Below are positions 38,518 to 48,305 of a stretch of 64,000 bases of DNA, piece by piece (position 1 is the stretch's first letter; every line of letters begins with the position of its first letter). Both the position numbers and the translations under genes were made by a program. Under the pieces are notes generated by a model. The model searched no databases. It was not told where the DNA came from and worked only from the letters and a program-made list of their open reading frames with translations. This stretch comes from Tranzscheliella williamsii (Eukaryota > Basidiomycota > Ustilaginomycetes > Ustilaginales > Ustilaginaceae): positions 1-64,000 of the forward strand of contig JALBYF010000070.1 of NCBI GenBank assembly GCA_023212725.1, written 5' to 3'.

Positions 38518-41500
38518 ATGCGCAGTCCCACTGGTGACAGTGCTGCCCGAGATGCTGCCAGCGCTGGCACCATCACCCCTCCTTCTCTGCATGAAGAACC
38601 GGCACCAGGTGCCAGCGCTGCCTTACGTATTGAAAAGAGACCCAGGAGGACACATGCACGTCGTTCATGTCAAATGTGTCAGCAGCGCAAGGCCAGATGC
38701 GAGCTACCCGACCTGGAAGTTCCCTCGGGGCCACTGCCCTTGCCAGATCACCAGGCGTGCCACCGGTGTCGCACGCTCCAGATATCATGCGTCGTTGACG
38801 ATGCTAACAAAAAACGGGCCAAACAAAGCGAAAAGCACACCGACAGCGCTGGTTTCCATCAGCAACAGCAGCAGCAACCGAGGCAGCCGCCGAAGCTCAA
38901 GCAGCAGCCGAGGCAATCGTCGCCTCGTAAGCGTGCCTGTACGGCCGACCGCTCCGCCCTGGCTCAATCTTCTGCATCCATCGCCCCCTCCTCGAAGAGC
39001 AATGACAGCAGTTCTTGTGATGCCGTGCCAAGCGGCGACGCAGTGTCTGGAATCGAGAGCAATTCTTTTGCTGGCGGCCGTGAACAGGGAGACCAGATCG
39101 TGTATCCCTCCGCCCCTCGCCTCGTTTCGCGGACGCCAGATTCATCATCCGATGAGGCCGATTCACCACCCGCATCGCCCGCCACCTTGCATTTCAGGCC
39201 TGATCTGGACAGTTATTCGACCTACATCAAAACTCAGGACAGGACACCGCCCGAACAGAGCGCTGATGTGGACAGCTGGGAGCGATACTCGACCCGAAGC
39301 CGTCCTCTGACCTTACTGACCGAGCTGGTTCCTCGGCAGAACGGCTTTGCCTCCAAGGTGTTCCGCCTTGTCTCTGCACGCGCCACCATCGAGACAGACA
39401 ACAAGGAGATCGTTTCTAACGAGAAGTCCAAGCAGCTCAGCGACTGGTGCGAAGAAAATCTCACTATATGGCTTCCTCACCTCTCCAATGCCTATGAGAT
39501 TCGTCAAGAGGCGCTTCAAGGCAAGCAAACTCTCTCGACGCAGCTCCTCGAACAGGTTCTATATCTGGTAGCACTGCAGCATATTCGCGACCCTGCCGAC
39601 GACATTATTCGTTTTTCTGTTACACGTTTCGTCATTCGCGATTTGGCTCGCCTAATGCTCACATCGCCGCGCTCCAGCAAGGCAGTGGAAGCGCTAGAGC
39701 TGCTGTCCGTCTTTCCCATTGATGTGGCCGTCCTGCCTGGCCCCTGTCGCAATCGAGTGCGCACCGACGCCCTGATTAACGCCTCGGAACGCTTTGCCCG
39801 CTCGATTCGGCTTGACAGAGTCGCTCTGACAGCAGCGGCGCCTTACTCCTTCTTTACAACCAAGAATCAGCTCGACGAGTTCGAAACCAAGCGCATGACA
39901 ACGGAGTGGGCCAGCGTCAAGACCTGGCATACCTGCTTTACGCTTGGCGATGACGAATTATACGAAACGGTCGACCATCGCTTTTTCTCCAACGATTGGA
40001 GCCGTTCACTGATGATGACGCTGCACGAGGACGCTACAGACCCGCTCCAGCTAGATCAGAAATTTCCATCACGACAAGCAGAAGACCAAGATCTGTTCTC
40101 CCGGAAGCGCTGGTCACGTCTGCGAAGGATTGGCAGCATCGGACTAGCCATGCGCTGTCTTTCGTTTAGAAATATGCTTGAAGCGTTCCAGGACATCCGT
40201 ACCACCCCGGTCGATCTGCCAGAGCGCGAGCGCCTGGCTTCCCTCTACGCGATCCTCGACCACTATGCTCGTGGTTTCGAGGAGCTGCGACAGGAACGTT
40301 GCAAACGGCTCGAACACGGCTCTGAAGAAACGCGGCTGCTTCAAGCCTGGCTCATGGTTGAGTCCATGGCCGGCTACCTCCTCATTGTGGGCGCTGGTAT
40401 CTTACGAGCTCTGGGCATAGATAAGAAAGAGAGCATCCATCCCGAGCAACTAGCTTCACTGATTCGGGGCGAGGCGGCCACTCCATCCATGCGGGACTTT
40501 TTGTGTAAATACGGAGGCTACCGCATTATGGCCGCCGAGAAGGTCTTGATCAGCCTTAGCACGATCCGTGAGATGTCGCCATCCCCTTCTCTCGATGATA
40601 CACCAGGCGGTTACAACACTGGCACCGGAGCTCGTCCAACGATGCTACGATCGAGGGTTTCAGCGGCCGGATGGTCGGTCCCCGGGCGTTCACGCCTCGT
40701 AACGCCACTGGTTAACATCTGCGGCTATGCACTCGAAGCGGCTTTCAATGCCGTTGAAATGCATGCCTCCGTGTTCAAGTTTTGGAAAGCACCGCCTCAA
40801 AGGACCGAAACGTGGCAGATGGTCTTCTCAGAGGTGATCGATACGTTGAAGCTGCTGGATCCCAGCGGAACGATCGTCGGAGGAAGTGTCCCGGCCACCT
40901 GCGCCTTTATATTGCAGGGTATGCTGAAAGTCATCGTTTGCTGGACCGACTCTAGTCGCCGCAAGGAAATTCAGAAAGGCGCATCAAGATCCGCCAAGCC
41001 ATCACAACAGCAACAAGAAGCAGACGAGCCACCAAGCAAAGCCAGCATATTGCAACCGCCTCAGCCATTCCAGAGCTTGTCCACCCTATGCAGACCTGCC
41101 TTGTTTGACCTACAACGCCTCCCTAACGACGTTCGAAGCAAGCCAGGCAACTCAGACACTGTGTCTCACCTCTGCACAGAACAAGACCACGGCGCCGGCC
41201 ACGCCACAACACGCACGAGACATCCGAAGCAGGAGCCTGAATATATGCGCGGTCCGCGAGTACAGCGGGGCTGCGAGGCACCCAGTGTGACCGCCTTACC
41301 CTATGAGGCAGGCGAAAGCCAGTATTTACGGAACAGGGGGATTTTCTCGAGTAGAACACAACCCTATGTGCCGGACAGAGATGAGTCGTTGGCGGCTGCT
41401 ATGCCGTTGCGGAACTCGCCCTACTCGCCACGTCCGCGGCTTCGACATCCACAAACGGCTTCGTCCTGTTCGAGTTCATCGGCAAGCGGGTCAGGTCCCG

Positions 41501-41721
41501 TTGCATCGACGCGATCCTCGAGTGCGCTGTCACAGGGACTGCCCCCCGACTCCGCAACCGCCAGAACGCAGCCGACGCCGTCCAACCCGAGCTATTCAAC
41601 TGCCGAGCAACGGCCAATGTCAGCAGCCGGGATCGACTCGATCGACTTTATCCTCAACGACGTGCTCGGCTCAACCGAGTGGTCAGGGATCTTGCAGGAC
41701 ATCTGGCAGACCGACATCTAG
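38518..41721 (+). CDS. Large Zn2Cys6 transcription factor with an extended zinc-cluster loop
   Basis: An intronless ORF of 1067 aa. The binuclear cluster has Cys at 51, 54, 61, 81, 84 and 91 (RRSCQMCQQRKARCE...ACHRCRTLQISC). The spacing is C-x2-C-x6-C-x19-C-x2-C-x6-C, and the 19-residue loop is longer than the usual 5-12. A polyglutamine/Ser-rich segment follows (about 110-240). The middle region (VARATIETD; FVIRDLARLMLTSPRSSKAVEALELLSVFPI; FEELRQERCKRLEHG) fits the helical fungal-specific regulatory domain. The C terminus is low-complexity. A nuclear sequence-specific regulator is expected; targets unknown. Convergent with the L-serine dehydratase gene, 172 bp apart. Confidence 0.85.
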   Translation: MRSPTGDSAARDAASAGTITPPSLHEEPAPGASAALRIEKRPRRTHARRSCQMCQQRKARCELPDLEVPSGPLPLPDHQACHRCRTLQISCVVDDANKKRAKQSEKHTDSAGFHQQQQQQPRQPPKLKQQPRQSSPRKRACTADRSALAQSSASIAPSSKSNDSSSCDAVPSGDAVSGIESNSFAGGREQGDQIVYPSAPRLVSRTPDSSSDEADSPPASPATLHFRPDLDSYSTYIKTQDRTPPEQSADVDSWERYSTRSRPLTLLTELVPRQNGFASKVFRLVSARATIETDNKEIVSNEKSKQLSDWCEENLTIWLPHLSNAYEIRQEALQGKQTLSTQLLEQVLYLVALQHIRDPADDIIRFSVTRFVIRDLARLMLTSPRSSKAVEALELLSVFPIDVAVLPGPCRNRVRTDALINASERFARSIRLDRVALTAAAPYSFFTTKNQLDEFETKRMTTEWASVKTWHTCFTLGDDELYETVDHRFFSNDWSRSLMMTLHEDATDPLQLDQKFPSRQAEDQDLFSRKRWSRLRRIGSIGLAMRCLSFRNMLEAFQDIRTTPVDLPERERLASLYAILDHYARGFEELRQERCKRLEHGSEETRLLQAWLMVESMAGYLLIVGAGILRALGIDKKESIHPEQLASLIRGEAATPSMRDFLCKYGGYRIMAAEKVLISLSTIREMSPSPSLDDTPGGYNTGTGARPTMLRSRVSAAGWSVPGRSRLVTPLVNICGYALEAAFNAVEMHASVFKFWKAPPQRTETWQMVFSEVIDTLKLLDPSGTIVGGSVPATCAFILQGMLKVIVCWTDSSRRKEIQKGASRSAKPSQQQQEADEPPSKASILQPPQPFQSLSTLCRPALFDLQRLPNDVRSKPGNSDTVSHLCTEQDHGAGHATTRTRHPKQEPEYMRGPRVQRGCEAPSVTALPYEAGESQYLRNRGIFSSRTQPYVPDRDESLAAAMPLRNSPYSPRPRLRHPQTASSCSSSSASGSGPVASTRSSSALSQGLPPDSATARTQPTPSNPSYSTAEQRPMSAAGIDSIDFILNDVLGSTEWSGILQDIWQTDI

Positions 41722-41893
41722 TAGATCAATAAGAACCCACATTGCTTGCCGCGGACCGACCAGCTTCTAGCGTTTACATCTTTACTCATGTATCAACACA
41801 GACATTCTACAATAGAGCTTTGTACAGCGTGATACTGGCGTAGCACTTGAGGATCTGGTGGCGCGCATCGGATTTCATAGATGGACATGCAGG

Positions 41894-44077
41894 TTAACAG
41901 TCTGGGACAGCGACGGGGACCCTGACTGCGGTGGCGAGGCCGGCAAGGGAGGTCTCTTTGTAGCTGGTGTGCATGTCTCTGGCGGTTTCGCGCATGGCGG
42001 TGATGGCGTCGTCGAGAGAGACGCTGTGCTTGCCGTCGCCGGCAAGGGCGAGCTGGGCGGCAGTGACGGCCTTGACGGCGCCGAGGGCGTTGCGCTCGAT
42101 GCAGGGGATCTGGACTTGGCCGTTGAGCGGGTCGCAGGTGAGGCCGAGATTGTGTTCGATGCCAATCACGCTGGCCTGAAGCACCTTTTGCGGGCTGCCG
42201 CCGAGCACGGCGACAAAGCCGGCAGCAGCCATGGCAGTGGCGACGCCAACCTCGGCCATGCAGCCGCCCTCGGCGGCGGAAAGCGTAGCGCCGCGCTTGA
42301 AGAGCATCCCGATCGCGGCGGCGGTGAGCAGAAAGTTGTGCAAATCGCGCAGCGGGTCGTCGTCAAAGATGAACTCAAAGCAGTACTTGAGCACGCTCGG
42401 CACGACGCCCGCTGCTCCGTTGGTCGGAGCTGTGACAATGCGGCCGCCGGCGGCGTTCTGTTCGTTGGTGGCGATTGCGTAGCAGGTCAGGTAGTCGATA
42501 GCGGGAAAGTTGGTCCGACGTGGCGGACACGGCATGACGGGGTGGTTGAACGAGCCGATGATGCGCGAGCGCGTTGCAGCTGTTTGGCCCATCTGGCTGA
42601 CCATGTCGGTGGCGGCGGGGGAGGGGGGAGGGGAGTCGATGCCGGGGCTGGGAGGCGGGGGGGCAGCGGACGGGAGTGAGGGCGGGCGGTACAGGCCGCG
42701 CAGCAGGCGCGCGTAGAGCGCGGGCGCGCGGCGACGAACCGCGAGCGGGCCCGGCAGCGTCGGCTCGCCACTCTCGACCCCGGCGCGGATGCACTCGTCC
42801 ATGGTCGCCCAGATCTTGAGCAGCTTGGCGCCAACCACGTCCGGCGGATTCCACGTCAGCTCGTTTTCGTACACCACCTGCGCGATCGTCAGGTTCCGCG
42901 TCTTGCACTGCCGCAGCAGGCTCGCCGCATTGTGGAACGCAAACGGCGGCCCCGTTCCCGCCCGTCCCGTCAGCTTCTCCGCCTCAACACCCCCGCGCCC
43001 CGCCGCGTCCACCCGGCTCACCCCGCCTCTTCCCCCACCATCGCCAGCCTCGCCAAGGCTCCCGGCGACCGCCTCGACCTGCGGCAGCATGCCGTCGACC
43101 GCCGTCGATCCCGACCGTCGCCCTCCTTCGGCGTCTTTCCGCCGGATCTGCTTGTAGAATACATTCTCGCCCCAGTCGATCGGATGGCCGGACACTTGGG
43201 GTGTATCGTCGCTCGCCACCGGCAATGTTGGAGACGAGTTCGACCGTGGCGAGCCGGCAGCCTCGCTGCTGCCAGCGCTAGACGGCGTGGCAAGCGCCCC
43301 GTTTACGACGAACCCACCGCCGACCGAGTAGTAGTCGTTGGTGGCCAGCATCTCGCCGTCGGCGCCAAAGACGCTCATCCGGATGCCGTTGGAGTGGTGC
43401 GGAAGCACCTGGCCGAACATCCACTTGAGGTCGCGGTCATAGTCAAAGTGGATCTCTTTGCCTGTGATCGCGTGTGGCATTTCGGCGGCGGGGCGGGAAG
43501 CGGCGAGGGTCTTGGCGAGGTTTTTGGCGAGGTGGAGCTTTTGAGACTGCTTGATTTCATCGAAGCGGAGCGGGACGGAGGGCGGGTGTACGCTCTCGCA
43601 GTCGTCGCCCTCGAGGCCGCCGAGGAGTGCCTGCGGGGTCATGTGGCCGGCGCCGGTGAGGGCGAGCGAGCCGTAGAGGTTGATCTTGATGGTATGGACG
43701 CGCTCCAGAATGCCCATCTCGGCGAGGTCCGAGACGAAGATCACGCCGGCGCGCATCGGGCCCACGGTATGCGACGACGACGGGCCGATGCCCACAGAGA
43801 AGAGGTCGAACGTCGAGATCACCGCATGCTCCGTCTCGTGTGCCGCCTCGCCGCCCGCCTGCTCGCCACCTCGCACCAGCCCGCCCTCCGACCGCCAGCG
43901 CGTGCTGGCGTGCATCCCCCTCGCCGCCCCGCCCCGCACCTGCGCAACCAGACCCAGCATCCCCGGATCCACCCCCAGCCGCTGCACCGACGCACAAGGC
44001 ACCGCCCCCGCCCCGCTAGGCAACCGCGCCCGAGCGCCCCGGAACACGGACGCCGTCCTGCGCACCACCTGAGTCAT
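41894..44077 (-). CDS. Iron-sulfur-dependent L-serine dehydratase (SdaA-like)
   Basis: An intronless ORF of 727 aa from the ATG at 44077 (the frame is open upstream but begins with TTG). The N-terminal ~85 residues are Arg/Ala-rich and may be a mitochondrial presequence. The beta domain begins VISTFDLFSVGIGPSSSHTVGPMRAG. The alpha domain contains IVTAPTNGAAGVVPSVLKY and LSAAEGGCMAEVG. Cys606, Cys648 and Cys659 (LTCDPLNGQVQIPCIERNA) have exactly the 42/11-residue spacing of the [4Fe-4S] ligands in bacterial single-chain enzymes. The enzyme deaminates L-serine to pyruvate without PLP. It is about 270 aa longer than the E. coli enzymes because of the leader and two low-complexity inserts (about 245-340 and 430-480). 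Confidence 0.92.
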   Translation of the reverse strand: MTQVVRRTASVFRGARARLPSGAGAVPCASVQRLGVDPGMLGLVAQVRGGAARGMHASTRWRSEGGLVRGGEQAGGEAAHETEHAVISTFDLFSVGIGPSSSHTVGPMRAGVIFVSDLAEMGILERVHTIKINLYGSLALTGAGHMTPQALLGGLEGDDCESVHPPSVPLRFDEIKQSQKLHLAKNLAKTLAASRPAAEMPHAITGKEIHFDYDRDLKWMFGQVLPHHSNGIRMSVFGADGEMLATNDYYSVGGGFVVNGALATPSSAGSSEAAGSPRSNSSPTLPVASDDTPQVSGHPIDWGENVFYKQIRRKDAEGGRRSGSTAVDGMLPQVEAVAGSLGEAGDGGGRGGVSRVDAAGRGGVEAEKLTGRAGTGPPFAFHNAASLLRQCKTRNLTIAQVVYENELTWNPPDVVGAKLLKIWATMDECIRAGVESGEPTLPGPLAVRRRAPALYARLLRGLYRPPSLPSAAPPPPSPGIDSPPPSPAATDMVSQMGQTAATRSRIIGSFNHPVMPCPPRRTNFPAIDYLTCYAIATNEQNAAGGRIVTAPTNGAAGVVPSVLKYCFEFIFDDDPLRDLHNFLLTAAAIGMLFKRGATLSAAEGGCMAEVGVATAMAAAGFVAVLGGSPQKVLQASVIGIEHNLGLTCDPLNGQVQIPCIERNALGAVKAVTAAQLALAGDGKHSVSLDDAITAMRETARDMHTSYKETSLAGLATAVRVPVAVPDC

Positions 44078-44446
44078 TGCGCTACCTGTGGTACTTCCCT
44101 CTGCACCGCGTCGCTTCGAGTTCAAAGATGTGGTGTCAGGAAAGATGAAACGGCCAACCTGAGGTCAAGCGTCTATAGTTGCCCAGTGGCCAAAGCCGTC
44201 AAGACCATCCTATCCGACACTGATAAGGGAGCAGATACGCACCGTCACATGCTCCTAGCCTGGCTGGACGGCCTGACGAGATCCGAAAATACGAGCGCGA
44301 CTAGCCGCCGAAAGCCGTGAAATTGTCCGAATCGCCAATGATGGGGCTTCCATTTCACCGCGGTCAATACATGCACATGCTGCAAGGTCAACATCACGGC
44401 CGACGTGCCGGGAAAGTGGTGGTGAGACGGAAACGGTGGGCACATG
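44078..44446. other. Intergenic region
   Basis: About 370 bp; nothing recognised beyond presumed promoter and 3' UTR. Confidence 0.4.
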
Positions 44447-46483
44447 CTAGGACACAGCCGGTGCTGGGTGCTGTGTCGTGGGAGAGGGGACGGGCCGGGG
44501 GCTGAAGCTGAGGACGACGTGGCAGGTAGGGCAGAAGGCCTGGGCGGTGAGCCAGGAGACGAGGCAGATGTCGTGCAACTCGTGGCCGCAGTCTAGCCTG
44601 CAGAACTCGTACTTCTTGGGCGGTGAATGTTTTTCTGCTGGGGCGGGTGTGCAGGCACGTGGGACTGACGGTAACTGGGCGGCCGGACGGGTGAGCTCGA
44701 AACAGATTGCGCAGTAGACGTCCTCGTGCGACTTCCATGCGTAGTCGCCGGCGGCGGCGGCGGCCCGCGGCCGCGATATCGAGGTGTACGGATCGCATCC
44801 CTCGACGAGCTCGACACCCCATCTGCGCCGGACGAACTCGAGGCACTCGACCGAGCTGCGCGCCTTGGTCCATACGGTGGTCAGTGACGCCAGCTCCGAC
44901 CTGAGGCTCAGGAGCGACAGCACCGGCGGCAGCGACGTGGGCGACAGTGTCGGTAGCCGGATCGTGATGATGGCATACAACAAGGACCCGATAAGGCGGT
45001 CGAACAGCGCCACGAGCGTCTCGGACAGCCAGCGTGTCGAGACCATCACCGACTGTCCACGCATGCGGGGTGCCCTTCGACGTCGAGACGACGACTCGAA
45101 CCTGCCGCCACCCGCAGCAAGCGCAGCAGGCGCAGCAGACGCAGCAGGAGCGGTAGAGGCAGCGCTGACAGCAGGCACAGCAGGCTCAGCTGTAGATTGG
45201 TAAAGTCGAAGTGGCGCAATGGGGTGCGCGACGCTAGCGGAGCGGAGCAGCTCGTCTTCTGGAGCACCCACTCGACGATACGCTTGCTGAGGCACCATTT
45301 CCCCGTGTCGTGAGTTGTTCCCGCCCGCGTGCATGCCCACGGCATGGGCCGATGAAGTGCCCCCGCCAATGTCACTGGTTTGGTCGACATCTGCAGCGGT
45401 GTAGGGCGACTGTTGGCGTGCCAGCGAAGACATCGATGGCCGTGCGCGGCCGGCATAGTGGGAGGGACGCGCTTGCGGAACAGAGCCGAACCAAGCAGCT
45501 CGCAGAGTCGGAGGCAGCGGGAGTAGCTCGAGGAGAGAGGGCGAGTGCGAAGGAGAGGGCAGCTTCACATTGGCGGGCACGAGCGTGGAGAAGCCGAGCC
45601 CCTCGAGCTTCAGACAAACGGCGAGGAGAGAGGCGGCGGTAGCGAGTGCCTCTAGCAGAACGATCAGGTGGAGCGGAAGAAGCGACTGCATCGCGTCGGC
45701 CTCGTAAGACGCAGTCGCATCGACTCCGACGACATCAACGGGCAGGCCATGCTGCGATCTCCATGCGTCGCAGTCCCTCTTTAGCCAATCTACAAAGCGG
45801 TACTGGCCGACGCAAAGAGTCATGCCAGCAAGCAGCGCGAGGTAGACCATCGGAAGGACCGCACTGTGCAGTCGAGACTTGGCACCGAGGAGCGAGGTCT
45901 TGATAAGGCCGTCCTCCACCGCCATGCCAGCAAGCCGGATGAGCCAGAGCAAGTGCAGTGGAAGCAGCGCAGGCAGGACATGCCCATCGAGCAGCAGAGC
46001 CCAGCTGACTCGTGGGAATCGAAGAAGAGAACCGGGTGGAGGCTGAGTTTGCTGCTGCTGCTGCTGCTGCTGTTGCTGCTGTTGCTGCTGACTGGCTAAC
46101 TGAGACGGTGACAAAGTGAAGGGCAATGGGGCAGGCGAGGGAGCGGCCTCCGGATTTGACGAGGAGCTGCCTGTGCCGCGCGCCTGCGACGCGCCAAGGT
46201 GTATCGGAAGGGCCGAGAGTGCCTGCGTGGAAGACGCGGTCGGCTTGTTGCCTACGGGGGGAGCGACAGGAAAGACGAGGCCGTCTACGATACTGAGGGA
46301 CCATCCGACGGAGGCTGGTTGGCTCGAGCTGGGTTCCACACCGCTCTCGCTAGAGGGGGCAAGCTGGCTCCGGTTGTTGGCGCTGAGCAGGACGAGCAGC
46401 AGCAGCAGGCACAAGCGCGGCCGATAGATATCTCGACGGAAATGGTCGATGCTGGACTGCTCCAGTGCTAGCGAAGGAAGCAT
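44447..46483 (-). CDS. Multi-span membrane RING-H2 protein (putative E3 ubiquitin ligase)
   Basis: An intronless ORF of 678 aa from the ATG at 46483; the frame is open a little further with a GTG only. Hydrophobic segments: an N-terminal LCLLLLLVLLSA, then WALLLDGHVLPALLPLHLLWLI, AVLPMVYLALLAGMTLCVG, LPLHLIVLLEALATAASLLAV and LIGSLLYAIITIRL. A pure polyglutamine run of about 14 lies between the first two. The C-terminal RING-H2 finger reads VYCAICFEL...EFCRLDCGHELHDICLVSWL...FCPTCHVVL, supplying eight zinc ligands with a ~28-residue first loop. The layout (membrane spans then cytosolic RING) fits ER/Golgi/endosomal ubiquitin ligases. No specific orthologue can be named. Confidence 0.8.
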   Translation of the reverse strand: MLPSLALEQSSIDHFRRDIYRPRLCLLLLLVLLSANNRSQLAPSSESGVEPSSSQPASVGWSLSIVDGLVFPVAPPVGNKPTASSTQALSALPIHLGASQARGTGSSSSNPEAAPSPAPLPFTLSPSQLASQQQQQQQQQQQQQQTQPPPGSLLRFPRVSWALLLDGHVLPALLPLHLLWLIRLAGMAVEDGLIKTSLLGAKSRLHSAVLPMVYLALLAGMTLCVGQYRFVDWLKRDCDAWRSQHGLPVDVVGVDATASYEADAMQSLLPLHLIVLLEALATAASLLAVCLKLEGLGFSTLVPANVKLPSPSHSPSLLELLPLPPTLRAAWFGSVPQARPSHYAGRARPSMSSLARQQSPYTAADVDQTSDIGGGTSSAHAVGMHAGGNNSRHGEMVPQQAYRRVGAPEDELLRSASVAHPIAPLRLYQSTAEPAVPAVSAASTAPAASAAPAALAAGGGRFESSSRRRRAPRMRGQSVMVSTRWLSETLVALFDRLIGSLLYAIITIRLPTLSPTSLPPVLSLLSLRSELASLTTVWTKARSSVECLEFVRRRWGVELVEGCDPYTSISRPRAAAAAGDYAWKSHEDVYCAICFELTRPAAQLPSVPRACTPAPAEKHSPPKKYEFCRLDCGHELHDICLVSWLTAQAFCPTCHVVLSFSPRPVPSPTTQHPAPAVS
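46050..46092. repeat. CTG/CAG microsatellite encoding polyglutamine
   Basis: On the plus strand CTG repeats with TTG interruptions run about 43 bp inside the RING protein gene. Read on the coding strand they are CAG/CAA codons giving about 14 Gln. Length is likely variable between strains. Confidence 0.9.
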
Positions 46484-46955
46484 CGTGCTAGAGCTGAAGC
46501 TTCCCTGTCCGCTCACATCGCCTTGGATGCACGCAACCTGTGTGACGGTAAAAAGACTCGATGATGTTGTAAGCGACGCCGAAGGGCAATCGTGCTTTAC
46601 TGTGACTCGCGTATGCTTTCGAAGCAGGTGCTGTGCGTGGAAGCAATCACAGTAAATGTGATTTTAGTGCTGTAGAATACAGAAAGTGGAGCGAGCGCAG
46701 CCAGCGCAAAATCACAACAGCCAGCCACGGTGTGAATCCCAAATGGCAGATCAGATGTGACTGTGACGGTGGTTGTCGTGGCAACACTAGCGGTGACTGT
46801 GATATCGTCAGGGAAACGTGATAGTAAACCAGCCAACCAACTAACCGCACTAAATTGCAGCAGCAGGTGCGGTGGATAAGCAGCACGCTCGAGCCGTCGT
46901 CGTGGCTGAAATAGCATTTCTCTGCCGCATTGCTCCTTCGTTCTGCCAACTGCTG
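46484..46955. other. Divergent intergenic region
   Basis: About 470 bp between the RING gene and the DNAJC8-type gene; both promoters expected. It contains repeated TGTGACTGTGAC-like motifs near 46757-46801 and more TGTGAC copies at 46542 and 46598-46607. No gene seen. Confidence 0.45.
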
Positions 46956-47952
46956 ATGACGGAAGGGCCGCTCCCGCCAGGACCCCCGCCGGGGCCACCG
47001 CCAGGGCCACCACCTAGCTTTCCTTCAACGTCGAAGGCGCTGCCAGAAACTCAGCAGCCGCCACCAGCCCTGCCAAAAACCCAGCAGCCGTCGCCGCTGG
47101 CCAACCGGGAACAACCCCCGCCGTCGCCGTCTGCCTTACGACCGTCGGTTCAGACACTAGCTGCCAATGAGATCCCATCCCAGGGTCGCCCCGCCATGGG
47201 CGAAATCAATGCACATGCACAGGACAGTCTTGACCTCGAGACACAGCGTACCTACGCCAGGGATAGGACCTCGCTCCTCCAACAGCTCGAGATCGACCGA
47301 ATACTCTCGGCGTTCCGCCTGAATCCGTACGACGTCCTGGAAGTGCCCATTGAGGCCGATGACAAGGCCATCACCAAAATATACCGCAAAAAGTCGCTGC
47401 TTATCCACCCCGACAAAGTCAAGCATGGTGAGCTCTCACCCTTTCTACAACCGCATCTACTGCTGTAGCAAAGCCTCAGGGCCCGAGACTGACCCAATTG
47501 CATCCTATCCGACAGAGCGAGCAGAAGAGGCGTTCGACCTGCTGAAAAAAGCCTCGTCGCATCTGCTAGACGAAGAAAAGCGCAAGGCGCTCGACGAGAC
47601 CGTGATGGATGCGCGGCTGATGGTGCTCAAGGAGCTCAACCTTCCCTTTGCCACCAAGACCGACGACCACCGCTTAACAAATTTGGTGCCTACCTGGGAG
47701 GAGCGTGTACGAACGGCGACCAAGGAGCTCATGGTAGATGATGAGCTGCGGCGCAGAAAAGCGATCCGTATCCAGCATCAGGCGGAAGGCGAGGCTCAGA
47801 GAAAGAAGGAGGAGGCAATAGCAGACCGAAAGCGCAAGGCCGAACAGCAGTCCATGTGGGAGCAGACCCGCGAACACCGCGTCGCCGATTGGCGGACCTT
47901 CCAGAAGGGCACCAAAAAGAAGAAAAAGTCCGGCGCCGACGTCTTAGGCTAA
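46956..47952 (+). CDS. Spliceosome-associated J-domain protein (DNAJC8/Spf31-like)
   Basis: Exon 1 (46956-47427) and exon 2 (47516-47952) flank an 88-nt intron (GTGAGC...CCGACAG); 302 aa. The N-terminal ~70 residues are Pro/Gly-rich (PPGPPPGPPPGPPP), typical of spliceosomal proteins that bind WW or GYF domains. The J domain reads LNPYDVLEVPIEADDKAITKIYRKKSL with HPDK at LLIHPDKVKH, and across the intron ERAEEAFDLLKKAS. The long charged helical C terminus (ELMVDDELRRRKAIR; EAQRKKEEAIADRKRKAEQ; VADWRTFQKGTKKKKK) is diagnostic of DNAJC8/Spf31, a pre-mRNA-splicing J protein. The Lys-rich end may be a nuclear localisation signal. Confidence 0.9.
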
Positions 47953-48305
47953 CATCGCTGCACAGCAATACAACGTCACCAGCCAACATGGCGCCTCATC
48001 ACCCGATGGATGGTGCCAAAGCCTGCCAGCTCTGGTGCCACGAACTGAATTCGGAGGCGGCATGTCTAGTTGAGGTTGCGCGAGGTTGCGCCATAAATCG
48101 GTGTTAAGTCATTGGTTTCTTTTTATAGATACTGGAGGAGCGAGATCCTCCACTCCATCCATCCTGCCCCCACCCCACGCCACAAAACTATGCCTTGCCC
48201 TCGCTGCCTTTGTGCCCGCTGCCTTTGTGCCCGCCGCTGGTTCTGCTTCCTCGACCTTACTACCATCCATGCCTGCCTCGTCCGCACTTTCGACCACTGA
48301 CGAGG
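47953..48305. other. Intergenic region
   Basis: About 350 bp; pyrimidine-rich near 48150-48300, with an in-frame upstream extension of the next ORF that has low-complexity Pro/Leu content and is probably leader. Confidence 0.4.

Noticed and set aside
42932..44320. A 462-codon plus-strand frame opposite the L-serine dehydratase
   Set aside because: Arg/Pro-rich shadow; Fe-S ligands and active-site motifs are on the other strand.
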